Shown here: positions 37,966-47,322 of the stretch, one piece after another
Layout: each line of letters opens with the position of its first letter
Numbering within the stretch: the first letter of the stretch is position 1
NCBI RefSeq assembly: GCF_020524885.1
Contig: NZ_JAIVKJ010000003.1
Location: forward strand, 107,501 to 171,500
Length of the DNA: 64,000 bases
Direction of reading: 5' to 3'
From: Microbulbifer elongatus
Lineage (GTDB): Bacteria > Pseudomonadota > Gammaproteobacteria > Pseudomonadales > Cellvibrionaceae
Notes under the pieces: generated by a model
What the model was told of the DNA's origin: nothing
Seen by the model: only the letters and a program-made list of their open reading frames with translations
Database searches by the model: none
Position numbers and translations under genes: made by a program

Positions 37966-40605
37966 ATGAGTAAAGATGTCGCGGTTGTCGTACAGACCCA
38001 CTGGGACAGGGAGTGGTATTACCCACACCAAGCGTTTCTTGCGCGCTTGCTGCGCGTGATGGAGCAGGTGGTGGAGCAGTTGGACAACGGTGAGTTGCAA
38101 AGTTTCCTTTTCGATGGGCAGGTGTCCGCCATCGAGGATTTCTATGCAAATGCGGAGCCGGAACTGGTCGAGCGTGTGCGCTCCCATGTGCAGTCTGGGC
38201 GTATTGTTATCGGCCCCTGGTACATCATGGCAGATGAATTCCTGTGTGCTGGCGAATCGCTGGTGCGCAACCTGGAGTTGGGCATGGCCCGCGCGGCGCA
38301 ACATGGCCGCTGTCAGCGTGTGGGTTATCTGCCCGACACCTTCGGCCATATTGCCCAGATGCCTCAGATACTGCGCGGGTTTGGTATCGATAATGCGGTC
38401 GCCTGGCGCGGTATCGACGCACCTCAGTCTGAGGTTACATGGTATGCGCCAGACGGCAGCGGCGTGTTCACGGTATTTCTGACCGAAGGTTACTACCAGC
38501 ATCCCTTCAACACCGCCGACTGGCGCGGTGCGCTCAATACGTACCTCGCGAAGGTCGTCAATCGCAGTGGCGGCGGCGAGCTACTGCTGACCCAGGGCGG
38601 AGATCACCTGCTGACGGTGGAAAACCTGCAGCAGAAAATCGAGGCATACAACGCGCAGCAGGGAGACTTTCGGCTGACCCAGCGCAGCTTGGAAGCGTAC
38701 ATTCGCAGCATGCAGTCCGGGCACTCTCTGGAAGCCTTGCCAACAATTAGCGGAGAGCTGCGGGAAAATCAAACCGCCTTTGTGCTTCCGGACGTGCTCT
38801 CTACCCGCCAGTATCTAAAGCAACAGAATCAATTGTTGGAGGATCGGCTGACGGGCATGGTTGAGCCGCTGTTGGCACTGGCCTCACCGGCAATGCACCA
38901 GGCCGGGAACTACCCGCAACACTACCTCGAGCAGACCTGGAAGCTACTGATCGAGCAGCATGCCCACGACTCCATTTGTGGGTGCAGCGTCGACGAGGTG
39001 CACCGGGAAATGGAAGTGCGTTTCACCCAGTTGCATCAGCGGCTCGACGCACTGACACAGCAGGCGCAGCACGCGCTCGGAATGCGCAACGACCGGGTCT
39101 CTTTACACCGTGATGGCGAGGCTCCGAGTCCTTTCGCCGATGACAGTCTCTTTACGCTGTTTAATCCTTCGCCGAAAGGTCGTTCCGGTTGGCAGCTGGT
39201 GAACCTGTTCCTGAGCGGCGAACCTTTCGATGAGCTTATTGTGGAAACGATGATTGGTGAAAGGCTGCCATCGATACTGGTTTCTCGTACGGCATGCGAA
39301 GAATTCCAGTCCCCCATCGACGACTTCCCGGATATGACCGGTGGCCATCGATATACCCTGGCCATCAAGGCAGATTTGGCGGGAAGCGGTTTGCTTGGGT
39401 GCGCGATAACCGGCATTGAAGGTGGCAGTGATCATACAGCGGCAGCAGAAGCACCGGCAGCCATCGAAAACAGCCATTACCGGTTGTGGGTGGACGGTAA
39501 TCAACTGGTCATCGAAGACAAGCATAACGGATACCGGTATCGCGATGCGCTATCACTGGTGAGCGAGGCCGATGGTGGCGATACCTACAACTTCTCCCCC
39601 GTGGGCACTCATCGCTTCAGCGCAAAAATAACTTCTGCCCGCGCAATGTCATCCTTGTCCGTTGACAGTGCGCATGCACTGAGAACTCTCGAGCTGAAAC
39701 TGACCCTGGAACAACCTGCAGGCCTGGATGAACAGCGTAATCCAACTTGCGACCGGGTGGAAAGTCACGGCGTATTACAGCTGTATCTGTTGCCGGACGA
39801 CGAATATATTGATGCGCAGCTTGACTGGGATAACCGTGCCTGTGATCAGCGCCTGCGCCTGCAGTTGTCGTTGGGTACACGTGTTGCGAGCTCCGGCGCG
39901 GATAGCGCATTCCATTGGATCGAGCGCGAAGCGATTTACAGAGACGACTCTCCGGTAAGTGGGCAACAGGAGTCTCCGGTAGCGGTATTCCCCAGCTATT
40001 CTGCGGTCAGCGCCGGTCCCGTTGGGTTTATCCATTACGGCCTGCAAGAGGCGGAGATCGTACGCGCAGGCCATGAAGATCGCCTGGGTATTACCCTGAT
40101 TCGCAGTGTAGGCTGGCTCTCCCGCCGGGATTTGAAAACCCGTGGCCTGGGGGCAGGTCCGGATCTTGCCACTCCCGAGGCGCAATGCCTGCGGACGCAT
40201 CGGTTTCACTTTGCATTTAGCCTGCGCCAGCCGCAGCCAGATTCACTGCTGAATCGCGCTGAATGTTGGCGCAAGCCGATATCGCTGCTGCGCGGCGTTG
40301 GTGTCGGACCGATGCCGCAACTGCAGATGGCCAACCCGACGTTACAGGTAAGCAGTTTGCGCCGGGTGATGAGGGAGGGCGTTCCAGCGCTGGAGCTGCG
40401 TGTATGGAATCCGTCGTCTATCGAAGTGGCCGCCAAGTTTAATTGTGATGACTTCGAACGCGTCGAGTTGTCTGGTCAGCGCTCTTCGGCTACAGCCGCG
40501 TCTGCCGCACTTGTCAAACCGCATCAGATCGCCACTTTTGTTTTTCCTCTGGGCGGCTTGCCAACCACAAATTTAGAGGCGGAGGCAGGCCATGTCGCAG
40601 ATTAA
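37966..40605 (+). CDS. Glycoside hydrolase family 38 alpha-mannosidase-like protein
   Basis: An 879-residue GH38 enzyme that hydrolyses alpha-mannosides with retention. Zinc ligands are His12 and Asp14 (QTHWDREW), with Asp124 as nucleophile (GYLPDTFGHIAQMP) and a later His in EQHAHDSICGCSVDEVH. It has no signal peptide, so it acts in the cytoplasm on imported sugar. Its size and the HWDREW start resemble MngB, the mannosylglycerate hydrolase, making mannosylglycerate or a short mannoside a candidate substrate. The mannose produced could be isomerised by the AGE protein and phosphorylated by the PfkB kinase in the same operon. It overlaps the DUF4127 gene by 14 bp. Confidence 0.9.
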   Translation: MSKDVAVVVQTHWDREWYYPHQAFLARLLRVMEQVVEQLDNGELQSFLFDGQVSAIEDFYANAEPELVERVRSHVQSGRIVIGPWYIMADEFLCAGESLVRNLELGMARAAQHGRCQRVGYLPDTFGHIAQMPQILRGFGIDNAVAWRGIDAPQSEVTWYAPDGSGVFTVFLTEGYYQHPFNTADWRGALNTYLAKVVNRSGGGELLLTQGGDHLLTVENLQQKIEAYNAQQGDFRLTQRSLEAYIRSMQSGHSLEALPTISGELRENQTAFVLPDVLSTRQYLKQQNQLLEDRLTGMVEPLLALASPAMHQAGNYPQHYLEQTWKLLIEQHAHDSICGCSVDEVHREMEVRFTQLHQRLDALTQQAQHALGMRNDRVSLHRDGEAPSPFADDSLFTLFNPSPKGRSGWQLVNLFLSGEPFDELIVETMIGERLPSILVSRTACEEFQSPIDDFPDMTGGHRYTLAIKADLAGSGLLGCAITGIEGGSDHTAAAEAPAAIENSHYRLWVDGNQLVIEDKHNGYRYRDALSLVSEADGGDTYNFSPVGTHRFSAKITSARAMSSLSVDSAHALRTLELKLTLEQPAGLDEQRNPTCDRVESHGVLQLYLLPDDEYIDAQLDWDNRACDQRLRLQLSLGTRVASSGADSAFHWIEREAIYRDDSPVSGQQESPVAVFPSYSAVSAGPVGFIHYGLQEAEIVRAGHEDRLGITLIRSVGWLSRRDLKTRGLGAGPDLATPEAQCLRTHRFHFAFSLRQPQPDSLLNRAECWRKPISLLRGVGVGPMPQLQMANPTLQVSSLRRVMREGVPALELRVWNPSSIEVAAKFNCDDFERVELSGQRSSATAASAALVKPHQIATFVFPLGGLPTTNLEAEAGHVAD

Positions 40606-42163
40606 ACCCAGGTTCAAAATTCTGGCACTGCCGGTTGACGGGCGACCGGTGACTCGCGAGCAGGTCCAGTTTGTGGCCGGTATTGCCGATTGCGAATTGT
40701 TGTGTCCATCAGTGGAGGCTCTCGGCCACTTTCGCGAGGAGGCAGATCGCGATCGTCTGGCTGAATGGGTTTCAGGCAATGCCGCAGATGTTGATGGATT
40801 CCTCTTTTCCCTGGATATGCTGGTTTACGGGGGCCTGGTGCCCAGCCGTTTTATCGATGACTCGACAGAATCCTTGCGCGCGCGACTCGACCTTCTGAAA
40901 GAGCTTAAGCAGCGCTATCCGGATAAACCGCTCTATGCCTTCTGCGCCACTATGCGCATGTCCAACAACAATGAAAACGAAGAGGAAAAGTTGTACTGGG
41001 CGGAACATGGTACCGATATCTGGAACTGGTCCTTTTACAGCGACCGCTTCGCCTGTACCGGCAACGAACAAGACCGCGAGCGCGCGGAGTGGGCAAAGAA
41101 CCGTATCCCTGGACATATCCAGCGGGATTATCTTGAAACCCGTGCACGTAATTTCTCTATCACAAAAGACATCCTTGCGCTGGTGGAGGAGGGCATTGTC
41201 GACCGTCTCGTATTGCCACAGGATGACACTGCGGAATACGGTTTCAACATAGCGGAGCGACGTCAGCTGCAACAGTTGGTAGATGACAGGAAGCTGGATA
41301 AGGCAGTACTGGTTTACCCAGGTGCGGATGAAGTGATCTATACCCTGCTGGTCCACCAGCTGCAGCTACTCGACCAGCAGCATTCGGATGAAGTTACACC
41401 GCTGCGTATCGCCTTGCGACCACATCACACCGGGGCACTGGCGAAAATGGTTGCCCGTTATGAAGACCGCCCGGTAATGGAGTCAATCCGCTGCCAGATT
41501 GATGCGGCTGGTGCGCAACTGGTCGATCGTGAGTCGGAAGCGGATGTGGTGATTGCGATACATTGTCGCGGCGTCATCCAGGGCGACTGGGCGATGCAGT
41601 ATCCCCTTGAAGAGGATCTGGGGTTGGATCACGACTGGGTGGTGCAGCTGGTAACCGACCTGAAAGAGCGGCAGAAACCTCTTGCCCTGTTGGATCTCGC
41701 CTATGCCAATGGCGGCGACCCGGAGCTAATGGCTGTTCTTGAACAGCAAGCAGGGGCAGGCATCAGTGCGCTGCGAGCATACGCCGGCTGGAATACTGCC
41801 AGCAACAGTATTGGCAGTCTGGTCGCCCAGCTGTGCGCGAGCCTTCGCACACCGGCATCTGACGAAGGGAAAGCGCACAATCAGCACTTGCTGGTGACTC
41901 GCCTGCTGGACGACTACCTCTACCAGTCACGTTTACGCCAGTCGCTGCGAGCAACGCAAAAGGCGCGTGATCTCCCGGACGGGGATGTTACCGCTCTGAA
42001 CGAAGTGTATTTCACTTCCGCGACCGAGTGGCTGGAGCGGCAAGGTTTTGATGCTGTTCAGCTACATAGCGTGTATTTCCCATGGCAGCGAAGCTTCGAA
42101 ATTGGTTTGCGCACTACCGTTGACTTACCGAGCCTGTCTGAGCCGCAGGAGAGATTTGCATGA
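40592..42163 (+). CDS. DUF4127 family protein
   Basis: A 523-residue cytoplasmic protein of the DUF4127 family, whose function is not known. Motifs seen are LALPVDGRPVTREQVQFVAG at the start, GFLFSLDMLVYGGLVPSR, FCATMRMSNNNENEEE, VLPQDDTAEYGFNIAERRQL, VYPGADEVIYTLL and AYAGWNTASNSIG. The repeated acidic and Asn/His residues suggest an enzyme. It overlaps both neighbours (14 bp with the GH38 gene, 4 bp with the FAD oxidoreductase gene), so it is tightly coupled to a sugar-degrading step. From memory, this family is often near glycosidases in Firmicutes. Confidence 0.88.
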   Translation: MSQIKPRFKILALPVDGRPVTREQVQFVAGIADCELLCPSVEALGHFREEADRDRLAEWVSGNAADVDGFLFSLDMLVYGGLVPSRFIDDSTESLRARLDLLKELKQRYPDKPLYAFCATMRMSNNNENEEEKLYWAEHGTDIWNWSFYSDRFACTGNEQDRERAEWAKNRIPGHIQRDYLETRARNFSITKDILALVEEGIVDRLVLPQDDTAEYGFNIAERRQLQQLVDDRKLDKAVLVYPGADEVIYTLLVHQLQLLDQQHSDEVTPLRIALRPHHTGALAKMVARYEDRPVMESIRCQIDAAGAQLVDRESEADVVIAIHCRGVIQGDWAMQYPLEEDLGLDHDWVVQLVTDLKERQKPLALLDLAYANGGDPELMAVLEQQAGAGISALRAYAGWNTASNSIGSLVAQLCASLRTPASDEGKAHNQHLLVTRLLDDYLYQSRLRQSLRATQKARDLPDGDVTALNEVYFTSATEWLERQGFDAVQLHSVYFPWQRSFEIGLRTTVDLPSLSEPQERFA

Positions 42164-43830
42164 GTGGGGGTAAAGTGGTGCTGCAAACGCAGGCCGCCGT
42201 GATTGGTGCAAGCCTCGGTGGCGTCATGGCTGCGTGGCAGTTGTGCCGGGCTGGCGTGAAGACCGTGATCACCAGCGAATTTCCATGGATTGGCGGGCAG
42301 ATGACAAGTCAGGCAGTGCCACCGGATGAGCACTCCTACATTGAAACTTTTGGCGCATCGGCGAGCTACCGTGTATTCCGCGAGGCAATCCGAGCACACT
42401 ACCGCGCACAGCGGGGCTTTGTCGAAAACTCCACCATGACGGAGGGCTGTAATCCGGGAGATGGCTGGGTTAGCCGGTTGTGTTTCGAGCCCGCGGTTGC
42501 CGAGCGCTATTTCCGTGAATTGCTGCAACCTTATTTGGTCAGCGGTGTACTGACGCTGCTGGAACATCAAGGTCCCATCAAGGCGAAGCGTGACGGAAGG
42601 AAACTTCAGTCGGTAACACTGGCCGATGTGGATGGTCGGAACATTATCTCCGAAGTGCATGCTGACTATTTTCTCGACGGCACGGATACCGGTGAATTGC
42701 TCGCGTTAGCGGAGCTCCCTTACCGCCTTGGTAAGGAATCCCATACGGAGTTTGCAGAACCGCAAGCGCCGGAGAGTACCTCTCGCGACGACCAGCAGCC
42801 AGTGACCTTTGTCTGCGCGTTGCGCCGTCATGCTTCGCCGGTGGCGCCTATACCAAAGCCTGTGGAGTACGACTTTTGGCGAGCGTATATCCTGCCAAAG
42901 TACGCCTACCCGCTGTTTTCCGATTATCTCCCGGGGCACGAGCAATTCAGTTCGATTCGCCTGCCATTCTTCTGCGCTGCCGCTATACAGGGCAATTTCA
43001 ACGAGCATACCCTGGATTTATGGCGCTACCGCCGAATCGTCGCTGCGCAAAACTGGCGCGGTGACCTGGCGAGTGATGTGAGCCTGATCAACTGGGCACA
43101 AAATGATTACGCACTGCATCCGCTTCTGGATGGGCAGGACAAAAACGAGCAGGAGGTCGCATTAGCGGCTAAAGCGCTTACCCGGTGCTTTGTGCACTGG
43201 TTGCAGACCGAGGCTCCGCGAGACTGTCTCGGGGAAGAGGGCGCTGGGTTTCCAGAATTGGCACTGGCCACGGACGTGCTGGGCACTGACGATGGCTTTG
43301 CTCAGCAGGTCTATGTACGGGAGTCCCGTCGTATTGTAGGTCTGCAGACGCTGACCCAGGATGACATCATCCTGCAACAAGGTAGCGCAGAAACCTGGTG
43401 CCCGGCGAGGTTTGCCAACAGCGTGGGTATCGGCTTGTACAACATGGATATTCATCCCACCTGTGTTTCGGGTATGGGTACCAATGCTGCGGTGCGCCCC
43501 TTTGAGCTGCCCCTGGGCATTTTTATACCGGCCGATGCGGACAACCTGCTACCGGCATGCAAAAACATCAGTGTTACGCACCTGGTCAATGCCGCTACGC
43601 GGGTACACCCCATTGAGTGGCTGGTCGGTGAGGTGGCAGGTTTGCTGGCCGCGCACTGTTTACAGACCGGCGCAGCGCCTGTGGCTATTTTTGAGGCGGA
43701 ATCACGTACGCGGACGTTCCAGCAATTTGTGGAAGATCACGGTATACCCCTGCACTGGCCCGATGACCCTGACCGAGTGAAATCCATAACGAAACCAACC
43801 GCTAAACAGAGCGTGAAACAGGCCGTGTGA
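42160..43830 (+). CDS. FAD-dependent oxidoreductase (FAD_oxidored family)
   Basis: A 556-residue FAD-binding protein with the dinucleotide motif AVIGASLGGVMAAWQL at residues 12-26, WIGGQMTSQAVPPDEHSYIE near 45-65, DGTDTGELLALAELPYR, and the C-terminal CKNISVTHLVNAATRVHPIEWLVGE typical of the PF12831 family. Members often sit in carbohydrate gene clusters with unknown roles; oxidation of a sugar hydroxyl is plausible. It has no signal peptide. Its start overlaps the DUF4127 stop by 4 bp, suggesting that the two proteins work on the same intermediate. Confidence 0.88.
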   Translation: MSGGKVVLQTQAAVIGASLGGVMAAWQLCRAGVKTVITSEFPWIGGQMTSQAVPPDEHSYIETFGASASYRVFREAIRAHYRAQRGFVENSTMTEGCNPGDGWVSRLCFEPAVAERYFRELLQPYLVSGVLTLLEHQGPIKAKRDGRKLQSVTLADVDGRNIISEVHADYFLDGTDTGELLALAELPYRLGKESHTEFAEPQAPESTSRDDQQPVTFVCALRRHASPVAPIPKPVEYDFWRAYILPKYAYPLFSDYLPGHEQFSSIRLPFFCAAAIQGNFNEHTLDLWRYRRIVAAQNWRGDLASDVSLINWAQNDYALHPLLDGQDKNEQEVALAAKALTRCFVHWLQTEAPRDCLGEEGAGFPELALATDVLGTDDGFAQQVYVRESRRIVGLQTLTQDDIILQQGSAETWCPARFANSVGIGLYNMDIHPTCVSGMGTNAAVRPFELPLGIFIPADADNLLPACKNISVTHLVNAATRVHPIEWLVGEVAGLLAAHCLQTGAAPVAIFEAESRTRTFQQFVEDHGIPLHWPDDPDRVKSITKPTAKQSVKQAV

Positions 43831-43882
43831 TTCAGGTCGCATGATTGAGAAAAAATAACGAAACGTATTTCAGAGGTTGCCC

Positions 43883-44986
43883 ATGGCAGACTTACAACTG
43901 ACCGCCGTCAAAAAGCGATTCGGCAGTACCCAGACGATTCATGGTGTGGATTTGCAGGTACAGCCGGGAGAGTTTGTGGTGTTTGTCGGGCCATCGGGCT
44001 GTGGGAAATCGACCCTGCTGCGAATGATTGCCGGCCTGGAATCGGTGAGCGAAGGGCAGGTGCATATTGGTGGCCGTGACGTGACTGGACTGGCGCCCAG
44101 CCAGCGCCAGGTGGCAATGGTGTTCCAGTCGTATGCGCTTTATCCACACATGACTGCAGAGCAAAACCTAAGTTTCGGCATGCGCATGCGCGGTGTTCCC
44201 AAGCAGGAGATTCTCCAGAAAGTTGCTCGCGCCAGTGAAGTATTGCAACTGCAGCCCTATCTCAAGCGCAAGCCCGGCGCTCTGTCCGGCGGCCAGTGCC
44301 AGCGTGTGGCGATAGGTCGTGCCCTTGTGCAGGATCCTGATGTTTTCCTGTTCGATGAGCCGCTTTCCAACCTCGATGCGGAATTGCGGGTGAAAATGCG
44401 CACCGAAATCGCTGATCTGCATCGTCGGCTCGGTGCCACCATGATTTACGTTACCCACGATCAGACCGAAGCCATGACCCTGGCAGACCGTATCGTTGTG
44501 CTGCGTGATGGCCGTATCGAACAGGTAGGGGCTCCAATGGCGCTATACGCCAATCCGGTTAATCAGTTTGTGGCGGGTTTTATCGGTTCACCGAAAATGA
44601 ACTTTCTGTCCGCGACACTTAACCGGCGCACTGAAGATAGGGTGGTATTGCTGCTGGGAGACACAGAGGTAGAAGCTCCTATTCGTGGCGGCCTCTCTTC
44701 AACGGAAGATGTCATCACTTTGGGGCTGCGCCCGGAGCATTTGGCGCTGGATGATCAGGGGCCACTAAACGCAGAGGTGCGCGGCGTCGAGCAACTGGGT
44801 TCCGTAAGCTTCGTCTACTGCACGCTGGCCGGGCAAGATGTGTGCGTCCAGACGCAGGCACTCTCTTTGCCACGCATCGGTGACATAGTGGGACTGAAAT
44901 TTTCTTCGGAAGATGTTTACCTGTTTGACGGGAATGGCATCACCGTATCGCCATTAAAATCCGGTAAGGTCAAGGAAGTCGCATAA
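43883..44986 (+). CDS. Sugar ABC transporter ATPase, MalK/UgpC type
   Basis: The ATPase for the sugar importer, 367 residues. Walker A is FVGPSGCGKSTLLRM near residue 37, the Q-loop VFQSYALYPHM, Walker B VFLFDEPLSNLDAELR and the H-loop THDQTEAMTLADR. The C-terminal TOBE/regulatory domain is present (LGLRPEHLAL). The signature reads LSGGQCQRVAIGRAL, with Cys where Gln or Arg is usual. The ATG at 43883 has AGAGG about 6 nt upstream; a TTG at 43877 is in frame. It follows the FAD oxidoreductase gene by 52 bp, and its stop is 1 nt before the next gene. Confidence 0.95.
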   Translation: MADLQLTAVKKRFGSTQTIHGVDLQVQPGEFVVFVGPSGCGKSTLLRMIAGLESVSEGQVHIGGRDVTGLAPSQRQVAMVFQSYALYPHMTAEQNLSFGMRMRGVPKQEILQKVARASEVLQLQPYLKRKPGALSGGQCQRVAIGRALVQDPDVFLFDEPLSNLDAELRVKMRTEIADLHRRLGATMIYVTHDQTEAMTLADRIVVLRDGRIEQVGAPMALYANPVNQFVAGFIGSPKMNFLSATLNRRTEDRVVLLLGDTEVEAPIRGGLSSTEDVITLGLRPEHLALDDQGPLNAEVRGVEQLGSVSFVYCTLAGQDVCVQTQALSLPRIGDIVGLKFSSEDVYLFDGNGITVSPLKSGKVKEVA

Positions 44987-44987
44987 C

Positions 44988-46181
44988 ATGAAAACGTTGA
45001 AGCTGCGATGGATACTGTTTTTTTGGCTCACTTGCTCCTCATTTTGTGCAGCACAGGCGCCGCTTCCGAATGTATCTCCCCTAAAAGAGTCCGCAAGTGA
45101 GGCGCGTGGCAGGCTGCCACAGGCCGTCCGTGGGGTGTGGTTAACGAACGTGGCCAGCGATGCACTTTACACCCGAGAGGGAATCGAGCGCGCGGTAGAG
45201 CTTTGTGCGGAACTGGGTATCAATAGTATTTTTGTGGTTACCTGGAACAAGGGCCACACCCTGTATCCATCGCAGGTTATGCGTGAGTTTACTGGCGTGG
45301 CCATGGAGCCAGCGCTGGATCCCGAGCAGAACGGGCGAGACCCGCTGCAGGAACTGATCGACGCGGCGCACCAGCGGAATATCAAGGTGTTCGCCTGGTT
45401 TGAGTTCGGCTTTGCCGCCTCTCATGGCGCACAGGGTCGTGACCTGGTGAAGCGTAAGCCCGAGTGGGCGTCTCTGGATGTAAACGGCGGGTTGGTTTCC
45501 AAGAATGGCTTTGAATGGCTGAATGCACTGGATCCCGAGGTGCAGGCATTCATGACTTCCCTGGTTATCGAAGTGGTGCGCAACTACGAGATCGATGGCG
45601 TGCAGGGGGACGACCGCTTACCGGCATTGCCATCCGAAGGCGGCTACAACCCTGCTGTTGTAGCGGCCTACCACTCGGAAACTGGACGTGTTGCTCCTTC
45701 AGACAGTAAAGATGCCCCGTGGATTCAGTGGCGTGCCAACAGACTCACTGAGTATGCGGAAGATCTGTATAAGGCAGTTAAGGCGGTGAAACCAAATGTT
45801 ATTGTGTCTTTCTCGCCATCTGTTTTTCCCTGGTCTCGAGAACAGTATCTGCAAGACTGGCCGCAGTGGGTTGAACAGGGATCGGTAGACTTGCTCATCC
45901 CTCAGGTATATCGCCATCAACTCGATAGTTACCGGCAGACGCTGCGCGATACGCTAGCCTACGTGCCCGCTTCACAGCGCATGGGGTTTGCGCCGGGCGT
46001 ACTGATCAAGGTCGGCGACACCATGCCATCACAGAAAATGATGGAGGGCATGTTGGCGGCCAATCGCGAGGCGGGATTACTGGGTGAAGTATTCTTCTTC
46101 TACGAGGGGCTGGAAAACTACCGGGACGTGATTCGTACCTCCTACTTACAGTATCCGGTGAGATTTCCTGAGGACCTGTAA
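44988..46181 (+). CDS. GHL10/YddW-family glycoside hydrolase-like protein (DigH-like)
   Basis: A 397-residue exported TIM-barrel protein. A Sec signal peptide (ILFFWLTCSSFCAAQA) is followed by VRGVWLTNVASDALYTREGIERAVEL, then FAWFEFGFAASHGAQG, WLNALDPEVQAFM, YEIDGVQGDDRLPALP and VDLLIPQVYRH, the pattern of PF02638. E. coli YddW/DigH in this family cuts denuded peptidoglycan glycan strands. Presence in an operon with a YkuD-fold protein and close to NagZ and amidase genes fits a cell-wall glycan role, though other glycans are possible. It may be retained in the periplasm. Confidence 0.85.
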   Translation: MKTLKLRWILFFWLTCSSFCAAQAPLPNVSPLKESASEARGRLPQAVRGVWLTNVASDALYTREGIERAVELCAELGINSIFVVTWNKGHTLYPSQVMREFTGVAMEPALDPEQNGRDPLQELIDAAHQRNIKVFAWFEFGFAASHGAQGRDLVKRKPEWASLDVNGGLVSKNGFEWLNALDPEVQAFMTSLVIEVVRNYEIDGVQGDDRLPALPSEGGYNPAVVAAYHSETGRVAPSDSKDAPWIQWRANRLTEYAEDLYKAVKAVKPNVIVSFSPSVFPWSREQYLQDWPQWVEQGSVDLLIPQVYRHQLDSYRQTLRDTLAYVPASQRMGFAPGVLIKVGDTMPSQKMMEGMLAANREAGLLGEVFFFYEGLENYRDVIRTSYLQYPVRFPEDL

Positions 46182-46261
46182 TTGCTAAAGCTCAAAATAA
46201 TAAGATTTGATATCGCGAGCTGTGTCGCGGCCCATATCCCAAAGTATAAGAGGGAAGAAAC

Positions 46262-47248
46262 GTGAAAGTCGTCTGTTTTGGTGAAGCGCTGGTAGACATG
46301 CTGTCCAACCGGGTTTCCGGAGTAAGCGCAGCGGATGGTCCCGAGCAATTTACCAAGTTTGCCGGAGGGGCACCGGCCAATGCGGCGGTTGCAGTAGCCA
46401 AGCTCGGCGGTGATGCGCACTTCGCTGGTATGTTAGGGGAGGATGCTTTTGGTCACTTTCTCAATAATGCACTGGTCGAAGAGGGGGTAAAAACCGACTA
46501 TGTGCGCTTTACATCCGAAGCAAAAACGGCGCTCGCCTTTGTCTCTCTTGATGACTGCGGCGAGCGAAGTTTTGAATTCTATCGGCCACCAGCGGCTGAC
46601 CTGTTGTTTCGTGCCGACCATTTTGACTCCCTGCTATTCAATGGTCCCGGCATTCTCCATATCTGTTCTAACAGCCTGACAGAAGAAGCCATCGCTGATA
46701 CGACCGCGACGGCTATCGTCCAGGCACAGAAGGCCGGCTGGCTGGTGAGCTTTGATGTGAACCTGCGGCATAACCTGTGGCCGGCTGGTGAAGCAAATCG
46801 AGAGCGGGTGAACCAGGTTGTTGCCGAGGCCGACATCGTCAAGCTCAGCATCGAGGAGCTGGAGTACTTGGCCGCTGATGAAAACGCAGAAACGGGTGGG
46901 TTCATCGCCCGCCAATTGCGAAAGCGCCCACAGCTAGTGCTGGTTACCGATGGGGATCAGCCTGTGCAGTGGGCAACGAGATCCACCTGGGGAGGCGTGC
47001 GCCCACCGGCCGTGCGCGCCGTGGATACCACCGCCGGTGGCGATGGGTTTATCGGTGGTTTCCTTTATCAAATGGCGGCGGCAGGCGTAACTCCGGATTC
47101 GCTTGCGCAGTGGCTGGATTCCGGTGCTCATGAACGCGCACTGGAGTTTGCCTGCGCCTGCGGTGCCCACGCGGTGTCCCACCGAGGTGCCTTTGTGGCA
47201 TTGCCAACGCAGGAAAGCCTCAGCGTATTTCTCAAAAAGACACAATGA
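46262..47248 (+). CDS. PfkB-family carbohydrate kinase (fructokinase-like)
   Basis: A 328-residue ribokinase-family kinase. The sugar site is FAGGAPANAAVAVAKLGGDA near residues 32-50, and the anion-hole/catalytic motif near residue 258 reads DTTAGGDGFIGGF, with AGGD in place of the common GAGD but the base Asp kept. The N-terminus VVCFGEALVDML is typical of fructokinases. The start is GTG at 46262 with GAGGGAAG upstream. Placed before an AGE-type epimerase, it probably phosphorylates fructose formed from mannose; ketodeoxy sugars are an alternative. Confidence 0.92.
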   Translation: MKVVCFGEALVDMLSNRVSGVSAADGPEQFTKFAGGAPANAAVAVAKLGGDAHFAGMLGEDAFGHFLNNALVEEGVKTDYVRFTSEAKTALAFVSLDDCGERSFEFYRPPAADLLFRADHFDSLLFNGPGILHICSNSLTEEAIADTTATAIVQAQKAGWLVSFDVNLRHNLWPAGEANRERVNQVVAEADIVKLSIEELEYLAADENAETGGFIARQLRKRPQLVLVTDGDQPVQWATRSTWGGVRPPAVRAVDTTAGGDGFIGGFLYQMAAAGVTPDSLAQWLDSGAHERALEFACACGAHAVSHRGAFVALPTQESLSVFLKKTQ

Positions 47249-47322
47249 ATGTTGCGGGGGCAGTTGGTGAGTGCCGCTGCCACTTAATCTACCAACTAGG
47301 AAAGGTTACCGGGGAGTCAACA